From: an uncultured Lachnospiraceae bacterium
GTDB lineage: Bacteria; Bacillota; Clostridia; Lachnospirales; Lachnospiraceae
Assembly (NCBI GenBank): GCA_946558465.1
Contig: CAMNTM010000012.1
Location: 1 to 64,000 of the forward strand
Length of the DNA: 64,000 nucleotides
Direction of reading: 5' to 3'
Shown: positions 17,308 through 25,468 of the stretch, in pieces
How positions within the stretch are numbered: the first letter of the stretch is position 1
How the letters are laid out: every line of letters starts with the position of its first letter
The notes under the pieces: generated by a model
Told to the model about the DNA's origin: nothing
Database searches by the model: none
What the model saw: the letters and a program-made list of their open reading frames with translations, nothing else
Made by a program: the position numbers and the translations under genes

Positions 17308-18141
17308 ATGGAAAGATTTTTCATAATAACGAATGACGGGAAAGATAAAGAGGGGCTTGTGACGCAGAGAGTAATCCGGGTTCTGGAGGGAGCGGGAAGA
17401 ACCTGTATTCAGTGCAGGAAGGATGAGGACAAAAATATCGAGCGGGCTTCTATACCGGAGGAATTTGACTGTGCGGTGGTTATCGGCGGAGATGGAAGCC
17501 TTATTGAAGCGGCAAGAGCGCTTTACGGGAGAAATATTCCGATTCTGGGTATCAATATGGGAACGCTTGGTTATCTTACGGAGGTAGAGGTAAATTCTAT
17601 CGAGGAAGCAGCTGTCAGGCTCTTTGAGGGAGATTTCGGAATTGAGGACCGGATGATGCTGGAGGGGATACTTGGCGGGAACAGAAGAGAGGTCGCTTTG
17701 AATGACATTGTGGTAGCAAGAAAGAGCGCCCTGCGGCTTGTTCATTTTAAATTGTATGTAAATGGGGAGCTTTTGAATTCTTACGAGGCCGATGGTGTTA
17801 TTATCTCGACGCCTACTGGTTCTACGGCATATAATCTGTCGGCCGGAGGCCCGATTGTAGAGCCTACGGCATCCATGATTGTAATTACGCCGATCTGCTC
17901 TCATGCTCTTAATACGAGCAGTATTGTACTGTCGGCAGAGGATGAGCTGGTCATTGAGATTGGTGAAGGGAAGCACGATGCAGTTGAGGAGGCATGTGCT
18001 GCCTTTGACGGCGCCGGCACTGAGACGATGGTGACAGGTGACAGGATTGTCATTCGAAGAGCAGAGGCGGCGGCCAGAATCATTAAGCTCAGCAAGGTCA
18101 GTTTTTTGGAAACGCTTCGAAGAAAGATGAAAGGAAAATAG
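17308..18141 (+). CDS. nadK: NAD kinase
   Basis: 277 residues. It phosphorylates NAD to NADP. The GGDGSLIEAAR motif (about residues 57-67), INMGTLGYLTEVE, and the NADxxxSTPTGSTAYNLSAGGP region (here EADGVIISTPTGSTAYNLS) are clear. The C-terminal beta-sandwich ends in LETLRRKMKGK. It sits inside the tlyA-argR-recN run with short gaps. Confidence 0.96.
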   Translation: MERFFIITNDGKDKEGLVTQRVIRVLEGAGRTCIQCRKDEDKNIERASIPEEFDCAVVIGGDGSLIEAARALYGRNIPILGINMGTLGYLTEVEVNSIEEAAVRLFEGDFGIEDRMMLEGILGGNRREVALNDIVVARKSALRLVHFKLYVNGELLNSYEADGVIISTPTGSTAYNLSAGGPIVEPTASMIVITPICSHALNTSSIVLSAEDELVIEIGEGKHDAVEEACAAFDGAGTETMVTGDRIVIRRAEAAARIIKLSKVSFLETLRRKMKGK

Positions 18142-18145
18142 AGAT

Positions 18146-18595
18146 ATGAAGGTAAACCGACATGCTAAGATTATTGAGCTGATAAATAAACATCATATTG
18201 AGACACAGGAGGAGCTGGCGGCGTACCTGAACCAGGAGGGTTTCCAGGTAACACAGGCGACAGTGTCCAGGGATATCCGGGATCTGAAGCTTATGAAGGT
18301 TCCTTCCGAGGGGGGAGGACAGTGCTATGCCGTCCATCAGGGCGGACAGAGTGGAATGAACGAAAAGTATATGCGTGTGTTAAGAGACGGTTATGTGTCC
18401 ATGGATATGGCTCAGAATATACTTGTTATTAAAACAGTTTCCGGGATGGCCATGGCGGTATGCGCCGCTGTTGATGCCATGAAATGGAACGAAGTGGTTG
18501 GAAGCATTGCTGGAGATGACACAATTATGTGTGCAATCCGCAGTGTGGATGATACGGTGAGGGTGATGGATAAAATCAGTAAAATTGTCTTATAG
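18146..18595 (+). CDS. argR: Arginine repressor/AhrC family regulator
   Basis: 149 residues. The N-terminal winged helix (RHAKIIELINKHHIETQEEL and TQATVSRDIRDLKLMKVP) binds ARG boxes. The C-terminal oligomerisation domain with NILVIKTVSGMAMAVCAAVD and GSIAGDDTIMCAIRS binds arginine (GDDT motif). Regulator of arginine biosynthesis and catabolism. The position between nadK and recN is conserved in Firmicutes; no arginine biosynthetic operon adjoins it here, although an ArgD-like aminotransferase lies at 43.4 kb. Confidence 0.95.
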   Translation: MKVNRHAKIIELINKHHIETQEELAAYLNQEGFQVTQATVSRDIRDLKLMKVPSEGGGQCYAVHQGGQSGMNEKYMRVLRDGYVSMDMAQNILVIKTVSGMAMAVCAAVDAMKWNEVVGSIAGDDTIMCAIRSVDDTVRVMDKISKIVL

Positions 18596-18608
18596 ACAGG
18601 AGGATTAG

Positions 18609-20285
18609 ATGTTACGAAGCTTACATGTGAAGAATCTGGCGCTGATAGAGGAGCTTGAGGTAGAGTTCGGAGAAGGATTGAATATACTGACAGGAGAGAC
18701 CGGGGCAGGAAAGTCTATCATTCTTGGGTCAGTGAATCTGGCGCTGGGAGCAAGGTACAGTAAAGATATGATTCGAAAAGGAGCCGGTTATGGTTTTGTG
18801 GAGCTGGAGTTTTCAGTCGGAAAGGACAGTGTGCAGGCCGGGGCTCTTTCGGCTTTAGATATATTTCCGGAGGAAGGGACGATTGTGCTCAGCAGAAGGC
18901 TTATGGAGGGAAGAAGTGTAAGTCGTATTAACGGGGAGACAGTTACCATGTCCGCTCTAAAAGAAGCGGCTTCGATTCTCATTGATATACATGGACAGCA
19001 CGAGCACCAGTCTTTGTTGTACAAGAAGAATCATCTGGGAATTGTAGATGCATTTGCCAGGGAGGCAGTGCAGGAGGCGAAGGAAAAGACGGCCTCGGCG
19101 TATCGGGTATATCGTGAGGTCAAAAAAAAGCTTACGGAAACCGATATGGATGAATCGCAGAGGGCGAAGGAGATGTCGTTTCTTAAGTTTGAGATAGAGG
19201 AAATAGAAAAGGCAGAGTTAAAAGAAGGAGAGGATGAAGAGCTGGAACGCCTTTTTACCCGCATGGAGAATGGGAAGAAGCTTGCACAGAGTGCGGCAGC
19301 AGCATATTTTCATACGAGTGAGGATGAGGGAAATGCAAGTGAGAAGCTCAGCCGTGCTATCCGTGCTCTTTCAGAGGTGGCCGCATATGATGAAAAAGCA
19401 GAAGAGCTTTACAGCCAGCTGATAGAGATAGACGGGCTTTTGAATGATTTTAACCGGGAGCTTTCGGACTACAGCCAGTCCTGCGAGTTTTCGGAGGAGG
19501 AATTTTACGAAACTGAGAATCGTTTGAATGAAATAAATCGTTTAAAAACGAAATACGGGAATAGTATAGAGAAAATTCTTGATTACTGCAGCGAGCAGAA
19601 GGAAAAATATGAAAAGCTTGAAGATTATGAGAATTATATTGCCGGACTTGAGAAAGAATGTGAGAAGGCAGAAAAATGTCTTTTGAAGCATACGAAGGAA
19701 CTTACAAAAATCCGTAAGGAACAGGCAGAGGTTCTTGAGCGTGCGATTGAATCCGGGCTTAAGGATTTGAATTTTGCAGACGTAAAGTTCAAGATTTCTT
19801 TCGGAAAGCTGAAAAGCTTTACGAGTGACGGGATGGATGACGTAGAGTTCTGTATTTCCTTAAATCCGGGACAGCAGGTGAAGCCGCTTGTTAATGTGGC
19901 GTCAGGAGGAGAGTTGTCCAGGATCATGCTTGCTATCAAAAGCGTGATGGCAGAGCGCGATGAGATAGAGACTTTGATCTTTGATGAGATTGACGTAGGC
20001 ATCAGCGGCAGAACCGCCCAGAAGGTGTCGGAAAAAATGGCGGTAATCGGAGCTGCCCATCAGGTCATCTGTATTACGCATCTTGCTCAGATAGCAGCGA
20101 TGGCGGATTATCATTATTTAATTGAAAAAAAAGTCAGAGATAAGGATACAGTCACCGGAATCCGTGCTTTAAGTGAAGAGGAATCTGTAGAGGAGCTTGC
20201 CAGAATTCTTGGCGGTGCGAAGATTACAGATACAGTGCGGGAGAATGCAAAAGAGATGAGAGCGCTTGCAAAAGAAACAAAATAA
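18609..20285 (+). CDS. recN: DNA repair protein RecN
   Basis: 558 residues, an SMC-like ATPase recruited early to double-strand breaks. Walker A GETGAGKS is at about residues 30-37, a long coiled coil runs through the middle, the ABC-type signature VASGGELSRIMLAIK is at about 433, and Walker B TLIFDEIDVGISGRTAQ is at about 456. The conserved DIHGQHEHQSL is at about residue 127. GACAGGAGGATTAG precedes the ATG. It ends the operon; a terminator follows. Confidence 0.96.
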   Translation: MLRSLHVKNLALIEELEVEFGEGLNILTGETGAGKSIILGSVNLALGARYSKDMIRKGAGYGFVELEFSVGKDSVQAGALSALDIFPEEGTIVLSRRLMEGRSVSRINGETVTMSALKEAASILIDIHGQHEHQSLLYKKNHLGIVDAFAREAVQEAKEKTASAYRVYREVKKKLTETDMDESQRAKEMSFLKFEIEEIEKAELKEGEDEELERLFTRMENGKKLAQSAAAAYFHTSEDEGNASEKLSRAIRALSEVAAYDEKAEELYSQLIEIDGLLNDFNRELSDYSQSCEFSEEEFYETENRLNEINRLKTKYGNSIEKILDYCSEQKEKYEKLEDYENYIAGLEKECEKAEKCLLKHTKELTKIRKEQAEVLERAIESGLKDLNFADVKFKISFGKLKSFTSDGMDDVEFCISLNPGQQVKPLVNVASGGELSRIMLAIKSVMAERDEIETLIFDEIDVGISGRTAQKVSEKMAVIGAAHQVICITHLAQIAAMADYHYLIEKKVRDKDTVTGIRALSEEESVEELARILGGAKITDTVRENAKEMRALAKETK

Positions 20286-20318
20286 ACCAGAGTGAAAAAG
20301 GCAAAAATGCCGCATACT

Positions 20319-20354
20319 AAGATAGGTACTTTAAAAGGTATCTATCTTTTTTTT
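20319..20354 (+). terminator. Rho-independent terminator after recN
   Basis: AAGATAGGTACT pairs with GGTATCTATCTT (two wobbles), then a run of T. It ends only about 17 nt before the spoIVB start, so spoIVB needs either read-through or a promoter overlapping this element. Confidence 0.85.
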
Positions 20355-20370
20355 GTTGGAGGAAATTTAC

Positions 20371-21438
20371 ATGAGAAAATATTGGTATCGAAGGATTCTG
20401 ATTATGCTGACGGTATTTACTGTGGCGGCAGGCGGAAGCTATTATCTGATTGAAGAAAGAAAAGTAAGCATGAAGCAGGAGGTAGTTGCAGAGACATCGG
20501 GAGATACTATGGTTATCCCGGGAGGGATGCCGGTGGGAATCTATCTGGAGACAGACGGGGTGGTTGTGCTGGGAACCGAGAGCATTACCGGGATGGATGG
20601 TATGAAATATTGTCCTGCTGAGCATCTGGTAAAATCCGGTGATTATATTGTAGGCTTCAACGGGGAGAAAATCCGGACAAAAGCGCAGCTCATTGATGCA
20701 GTAAAGAGGATTGAGCAGGAAGAGGTAGTATTAACTGTAAAACGAGAGGAAGAGGAGCTTAATATCAAGTTTAAGCCGGTACGGTGCTCTGTCAGTGATT
20801 ATAAGCTTGGAATCTGGGTACGAGATAATACTCAGGGGCTTGGTACAGTGACTTTTTTAAATGCAGAGAGCCGGTTCGGTGCACTTGGGCATGGGATTCA
20901 TGACGTGGATACGAATCAGCTTTTAGATATCTCAGAGGGAACTCTATATATTACAAGCATTAAAGATGTGCAGAAGGGAGAGAACGGTACTCCCGGCGGG
21001 ATGGAGGGTATTATTGTATACAATAATTATAATGTTCTGGGAACCATTACCAAGAATACAGATGCGGGAATTTTCGGTACGGTAGACCGGATTGATGCAC
21101 TTTTTTCAGACCAGACGCCCGTAAAAGCAGCGGCAAAGGAGGAGATAGAGGAAGGACCGGCAACGCTTAGATGTGCCGTGGAGGGAGAAATAAAAGAATA
21201 TGATATTCTGATTACAGAGGTAGATCTTTATACTGAAGAGGTGAATAAAGGCATTGTTCTGGAGGTAACAGATGAAGAGCTTTTAGAAGCTGCAGGAGGG
21301 ATTGTTCAGGGAATGAGCGGATCGCCGATTCTGCAGAACGGAAAGCTTGTCGGCGCAGTAACTCATGTTTTTGTCAATAATCCGACAAAAGGTTACGGGA
21401 TTTTTGTAGAAACAATGTTAGAAGAGTCGGAAAATTAG
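20371..21438 (+). CDS. spoIVB: SpoIVB serine peptidase
   Basis: 355 residues. SpoIVB is made in the forespore, crosses into the intermembrane space and cleaves SpoIVFA, which triggers pro-sigma-K processing. An N-terminal membrane anchor (IRILIMLTVFTVAAGG type), a PDZ domain (about 95-140, HLVKSGDYIVGFNGEKI) and the S55 peptidase domain are visible. The catalytic His is in ALGHGIHDVD (about 171) and the Ser in GMSGSPI (about 317). The ATG at 20371 follows TTGGAGGAA; an upstream in-frame TTG is rejected. Confidence 0.95.
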   Translation: MRKYWYRRILIMLTVFTVAAGGSYYLIEERKVSMKQEVVAETSGDTMVIPGGMPVGIYLETDGVVVLGTESITGMDGMKYCPAEHLVKSGDYIVGFNGEKIRTKAQLIDAVKRIEQEEVVLTVKREEEELNIKFKPVRCSVSDYKLGIWVRDNTQGLGTVTFLNAESRFGALGHGIHDVDTNQLLDISEGTLYITSIKDVQKGENGTPGGMEGIIVYNNYNVLGTITKNTDAGIFGTVDRIDALFSDQTPVKAAAKEEIEEGPATLRCAVEGEIKEYDILITEVDLYTEEVNKGIVLEVTDEELLEAAGGIVQGMSGSPILQNGKLVGAVTHVFVNNPTKGYGIFVETMLEESEN

Positions 21439-21444
21439 AGAGAA

Positions 21445-21475
21445 TTGTCGATAATTGAGAGAATTTTGCGACAGC
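21445..21475. promoter_or_regulatory. Two inverted 0A-box-like sites upstream of spo0A
   Basis: TTGTCGAT (21445-21452) and, inverted, TGTCGCAAAA on the minus strand (21465-21474) share the TGTCG core of the Spo0A box (TGTCGAA by Bacillus knowledge). They lie just upstream of the spo0A -35, a place suited to autoregulation. Confidence 0.5.
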
Positions 21476-21481
21476 ATTTTC

Positions 21482-21510
21482 TTGCACAGGAGACTGACGA
21501 AATATATAAT
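21482..21510 (+). promoter_or_regulatory. Sigma-A type promoter of spo0A
   Basis: TTGCAC (21482-21487), a spacer of exactly 17 bp and TATAAT (21505-21510). The leader is about 38 nt. I did not find a good sigma-H element in the same stretch. Confidence 0.65.
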
Positions 21511-21554
21511 ATTTTTTGACGGTTTTGTTGTTTAGAAAGGAGGATTTAAAGAAA

Positions 21555-22346
21555 ATGGGAGAAATAGCTGTGGCAATAGCCGACGACAATGAAAGAATCT
21601 TAGATTTACTTGGCGAAATTATAGGCAGCGATAAGGACCTGAAGCTTGTAGGCAGGGCGAATAATGGAGAAGATGCATATTCACTGATTAAAGAAAAACA
21701 GCCGGATGTGATGCTTCTTGACCTCATTATGCCGAAAATGGACGGATTGAGTGTTATGGACCTGGTAAATAATGATGAAGAGATTAAGAAACGCCCCAGC
21801 TTTATCATTGTAACAGCCGTAGGGCAGGAAAGAATTACAGAGGATGCATTCAGAAAGGGTGCTAATTATTATATTCTGAAGCCTTTTAATAACGAGATGG
21901 TATTAAACAGAATTAAGAATGTGGGCCATGTACTGCATTCGGAGGTACGGTTTGCGGCAGACAGCGTACAGAGCCGGAATATACAGCCGGAAGTGAATCT
22001 GGAGGCAAGAGTTACAGATATGATTCACGAAATCGGTATTCCCGCTCATATTAAAGGGTATCATTACCTGAGAGATGCAATTATTATGTCGATTGAGGAT
22101 ATGGATGTGCTGAATGCTATTACAAAGGTCCTATATCCGACGGTTGCCAAAAAGCATCAGACAACGGCAAGCCGTGTAGAAAGGGCGATCCGGCATGCCA
22201 TAGAGGTTGCTTGGAGCAGAGGTAAGCTTGACACATTGGATGAATTATTTGGATATACGGTCAGCAATGGAAAAGGAAAGCCGACGAATTCCGAGTTTAT
22301 TGCACTAATCGCAGATACGATTCGTCTGGAATATAAAAACAGATAA
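21555..22346 (+). CDS. spo0A: Sporulation master regulator Spo0A
   Basis: 263 residues. The N-terminal receiver domain has acidic pocket residues in [10 protein letters not shown], the phospho-acceptor Asp56 in [12 protein letters not shown], and Lys in YYILKPF. The C-terminal Spo0A DNA-binding domain has [20 protein letters not shown] and [18 protein letters not shown] (recognition helix). ATG 21555 is preferred to the upstream in-frame TTG 21516, which lies close to the promoter. The spoIVB-spo0A order is the one seen across Clostridia and Bacilli. Confidence 0.97.
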   Translation: MGEIAVAIADDNERILDLLGEIIGSDKDLKLVGRANNGEDAYSLIKEKQPDVMLLDLIMPKMDGLSVMDLVNNDEEIKKRPSFIIVTAVGQERITEDAFRKGANYYILKPFNNEMVLNRIKNVGHVLHSEVRFAADSVQSRNIQPEVNLEARVTDMIHEIGIPAHIKGYHYLRDAIIMSIEDMDVLNAITKVLYPTVAKKHQTTASRVERAIRHAIEVAWSRGKLDTLDELFGYTVSNGKGKPTNSEFIALIADTIRLEYKNR

Positions 22347-22372
22347 TACTTTCCTTCTAAATAAAAATGCGG

Positions 22373-22378
22373 TATAAT
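22373..22378 (+). promoter_or_regulatory. Possible -10 box for glgA
   Basis: TATAAT lies 32 nt before the glgA start, in a short AT-rich gap. The matching -35 is weak (TTTCCT), so this is tentative. Confidence 0.3.
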
Positions 22379-22409
22379 AAAAAATATATCGTGAATGGGA
22401 GGAATCGCA

Positions 22410-23846
22410 ATGAAAAAAATACTTTTTGCAGCGTCAGAATCAGTACCTTTTATTAAGACCGGCGGGCTGGCTGATGTTGTAGGCTCTTTGCCGAAGAATT
22501 TCGATAAGGAAAAATTTGATGTACGGGTTATGCTTCCAAAGTACATGTGTATGAAAGAGCAGTGGAAGGAAAAGCTGCAGTACCATAGTCATTTTTATAT
22601 GGATTTAGGATGGAGAACACAATACGTAGGAGTTTTGGAGACAGAGTACGAAGGAATTACGTTCTATTTTATAGATAATGAGTATTATTTTAACGGTTTT
22701 GCGCCCTATGGAGATATGTATGCAGATATCGAGAAATTTGCCTTTTTTTCGAAAGCAGTTTTAAGTGCGCTGCCGGTAATTAATTTCAGACCGGATATTA
22801 TCCACTGTCATGACTGGCAGACCGGACTTGTACCGATTTTTCTGGATAATTTCCGTTATTCGAATGAATACTACCGTGGAATCAAGACAATTATGACGAT
22901 ACATAATCTGAAATTCCAGGGAACATGGGATACAAAACGTGTAAGAGATATCACGGGCCTTCCGCAGTATTATTTTGCACCGGATAAGCTTGAGGCATAT
23001 AAGGACGCCAATTATCTTAAGGGTGGAATTGTGTATGCGGACAGAATTACGACAGTGAGCAATTCCTATGCGGAAGAGATAAAGATGCCGTTTTACGGTG
23101 AGAAACTGGACGGGCTTATGAGGGCCAGGTCTAACTGCCTGTCCGGAATTGTGAACGGAATTGATTTTGATGACTACAATCCGGAGACGGATGCCCATAT
23201 TGCGAAAAACTACAATGTAAAGAATTTCCGTAAGGAAAAGATTAAAAATAAGACTGCGCTTCAGAGTGAGTTAAATCTGGAACAGGATCCGCATACGATG
23301 ATGATTGGCATCGTATCGCGTCTGACAGATCAGAAGGGCTTTGATCTTGTAGCATATGTGATGGACGAGTTGTGCCAGGATGCGGTTCAGATTGTTGTGC
23401 TGGGAACAGGTGAGGAGCAGTATGAAAATATGTTCCGGCATTTTGAGTGGAAGTATCAGGGTAAGGTATCTGCGAATATTTATTATTCTGAAGAGCTGTC
23501 ACATAAGATCTATGCGGCCTGTGATGCATTTCTTATGCCATCCTTGTTTGAGCCGTGCGGATTAAGCCAGCTGATGAGCTTAAGGTACGGAACCGTTCCG
23601 ATTGTCAGGGAGACTGGAGGTCTTAAGGATACGGTAGAAGCGTACAATGAATATGAGAAGACAGGCACGGGATTCAGCTTTATGAATTACAATGCTCATG
23701 AGATGCTGGGGACCGTCCGGTACGCAGAGAGAATCTATTACGACAAGAAGAGAGACTGGAATAAGATTGTGGAACGGGGAATGCAAAAGGACTTTTCCTG
23801 GAAGAATTCCGCAAAGCAGTATGAGGAGTTATACGATGGCATGTAA
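22410..23846 (+). CDS. glgA: Glycogen synthase (ADP-glucose type)
   Basis: 478 residues, GT5/GT-B glycosyltransferase that extends alpha-1,4-glucan from ADP-glucose. KTGGLADVVGSLPK (about residues 15-28) is the nucleotide-sugar-binding signature, GIVNGIDFDDYNPETD and VSRLTDQKGFDL lie at the domain junction, and the C-terminal PSLFEPCGLSQL with GTVPIVRETGGL holds the catalytic Glu. ATG 22410 follows GGGAGGAATCGCA. No glgB, glgC, glgD or glgP is nearby, and the 3' end overlaps metF, an unusual pairing. Confidence 0.95.
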   Translation: MKKILFAASESVPFIKTGGLADVVGSLPKNFDKEKFDVRVMLPKYMCMKEQWKEKLQYHSHFYMDLGWRTQYVGVLETEYEGITFYFIDNEYYFNGFAPYGDMYADIEKFAFFSKAVLSALPVINFRPDIIHCHDWQTGLVPIFLDNFRYSNEYYRGIKTIMTIHNLKFQGTWDTKRVRDITGLPQYYFAPDKLEAYKDANYLKGGIVYADRITTVSNSYAEEIKMPFYGEKLDGLMRARSNCLSGIVNGIDFDDYNPETDAHIAKNYNVKNFRKEKIKNKTALQSELNLEQDPHTMMIGIVSRLTDQKGFDLVAYVMDELCQDAVQIVVLGTGEEQYENMFRHFEWKYQGKVSANIYYSEELSHKIYAACDAFLMPSLFEPCGLSQLMSLRYGTVPIVRETGGLKDTVEAYNEYEKTGTGFSFMNYNAHEMLGTVRYAERIYYDKKRDWNKIVERGMQKDFSWKNSAKQYEELYDGM

Positions 23847-24720
23847 GATCAGAGATACGTTAAAGAATAAAAATCCTCACATATCATTTGAGATATTTCC
23901 TCCGAAAACAGAGGCAGGATTTGACAGTGTACTGTCCGCAGCAGATAAGATTGCAGCATTAAAACCGTCATTTATCAGTGTAACTTATGGGGCAGGCGGC
24001 GGTACAAGCAAAAATACGGTAAATATTGCCTCCCATATCCAGAATGATCTGGGTGTGACAAGTCTTGCACATCTGACGTGCGTATCCTCCACGAAGGAGG
24101 AGGTGCATAGGGTAATTGAGGAGCTTAAGGCAAAAAAAATTGAGAATGTCCTTGCTCTCCGGGGAGATATTCCGGGAGGTAATGAGTTCCCTCTTCCGAA
24201 TCAGTACAGATATGCAAGTGAATTAGTGGAGGATATTAAAACACAGGGCGGCTTTTGTATCGGAGGAGCATGCTATCCGGAAGGCCATGTGGAGACGGAA
24301 CATAAAAAAGATGATATAATGCATTTGAAGCATAAGGTAGACTGCGGACTGGATTTTATTACGACTCAGATGTTTTTCGACAATAATATTTTTTATAATT
24401 TCTTGTACCGGATCCGGGAGCAGGGGATTATGATTCCGGTACTTCCGGGTATTATGCCGATCACGAATGCAAAGAACATGAAGCGTACGCTGAAGCTTTC
24501 CGGCGCAGCACTTCCGCAGCGGTTTGTCGCGATTCTGGACCGTTTTGGGGAGGAGCCGGAGGCGATGAAGCAGGCGGGCATTGCCTACGCAACGGATCAG
24601 ATTATTGATCTGATTGCAAATGGAATCAATCATATTCATGTATATTCGATGAATAAGCCGGAGATTGCCGAGGCTATTATGAGGAATCTGTCGGAGATTG
24701 TGAAGGATACAATATACTAA
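23836..24720 (+). CDS. metF: 5,10-methylenetetrahydrofolate reductase
   Basis: 294 residues, a TIM-barrel flavoprotein that makes 5-methyl-tetrahydrofolate for methionine synthase. The signature segments are ISFEIFPPKTEAGFD (N-terminus), FISVTYGAGGGTSKNT, HLTCVSSTKEEV, VLALRGDIPGG and DFITTQMFFDN. The ATG at 23836 overlaps the end of glgA by 11 nt and uses GAGGAG inside it; longer upstream frames are part of glgA. It heads a methionine module with the reactivation protein and metH. Confidence 0.95.
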   Translation: MACKIRDTLKNKNPHISFEIFPPKTEAGFDSVLSAADKIAALKPSFISVTYGAGGGTSKNTVNIASHIQNDLGVTSLAHLTCVSSTKEEVHRVIEELKAKKIENVLALRGDIPGGNEFPLPNQYRYASELVEDIKTQGGFCIGGACYPEGHVETEHKKDDIMHLKHKVDCGLDFITTQMFFDNNIFYNFLYRIREQGIMIPVLPGIMPITNAKNMKRTLKLSGAALPQRFVAILDRFGEEPEAMKQAGIAYATDQIIDLIANGINHIHVYSMNKPEIAEAIMRNLSEIVKDTIY

Positions 24721-24793
24721 GCCGGACGAAGGGCTGCCGTGACGGCGGGCAAATGGGATGGATGTCTGGCCGGTTAGGGGTTATGAAGGACAA

Positions 24794-25444
24794 ATGACAG
24801 CTATGGATGAAAGGACAAAAGAGGCAGTTCGTTATCTGGGATATGGAAGACATGCGGTAGATGATAAGACAAGGGCGCTTGTTCAGGAGGTTTTTACAGA
24901 GCTTGAACAGGCGGCCGGGCCGCGTATCATCTATCGCATATTTGAGTTACAGACATTTGGAGAGGAGCGGGTAGAAATCGGAGGGCTGGAAATCAGAAGC
25001 AGAAGTCTGTCAAGGAATATGAAAGGCTGTGAACGTGCTGTTATGCTTGGTGCAACGCTTGGGGTGGAAGCAGACCTTCTGATGAAGAGGTATTCGGTTA
25101 CACAAATGTCAAGAAGTGTTGTCATGCAGGCATGTGCTGCTGCATTTTTAGAGGAATACCTGGATAACTGGCAGAAGGGGCTTGCGGAAAGTCAGAGGCA
25201 GGAAGGGTATTACCTGAGACCGAGATTCAGTCCGGGCTACGGAGATTTTGATATTGTGCATCAGGGAGAAATCCTGCGGATGCTTGACAGTGCAAAAAAA
25301 ATCGGTCTTACCATGACAGACAGCAGTATGCTGACGCCGACAAAATCGGTGACTGCAGTTATCGGGCTTAGTAAAGAGGCTGTCCCTTGTCATAAGAAGG
25401 GATGTGAGACCTGTGATAAGACAGATTGCAGATATCGTAGATGA
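24794..25444 (+). CDS. Methionine synthase activation-domain protein
   Basis: About 216 residues, matching the C-terminal SAM-binding activation domain of cobalamin-dependent methionine synthase made as a separate protein. Typical segments are RSLSRNMKGCERAVMLGATLG, the SAM-site RPRFSPGYGDFDI, and LTPTKSVTAVIGLS. Its role would be reductive methylation of oxidised cob(II)alamin on MetH. It ends with a Cys-rich tail (CHKKGCETCDKTDCRYR), which could bind a metal or Fe-S cluster. ATG 24794 has GAAGGA close upstream; ATG 24803 and ATG 24758 are alternatives. Confidence 0.88.
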   Translation: MTAMDERTKEAVRYLGYGRHAVDDKTRALVQEVFTELEQAAGPRIIYRIFELQTFGEERVEIGGLEIRSRSLSRNMKGCERAVMLGATLGVEADLLMKRYSVTQMSRSVVMQACAAAFLEEYLDNWQKGLAESQRQEGYYLRPRFSPGYGDFDIVHQGEILRMLDSAKKIGLTMTDSSMLTPTKSVTAVIGLSKEAVPCHKKGCETCDKTDCRYRR

Positions 25445-25468
25445 AAAGCAGCAAAAGGAGCGGAACAA

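Noticed and set aside
16693-17976. 427-codon open frame on the minus strand across tlyA and nadK
   Set aside because: It is fully antisense to two well-supported genes, rich in His, Arg, Ser and Leu in the manner of shadow frames, and has no domain I recognise.
24721-24793. SAM or cobalamin riboswitch in front of the methionine genes
   Set aside because: The gaps before metF and metH are too short, and metF overlaps glgA; no riboswitch core was seen.
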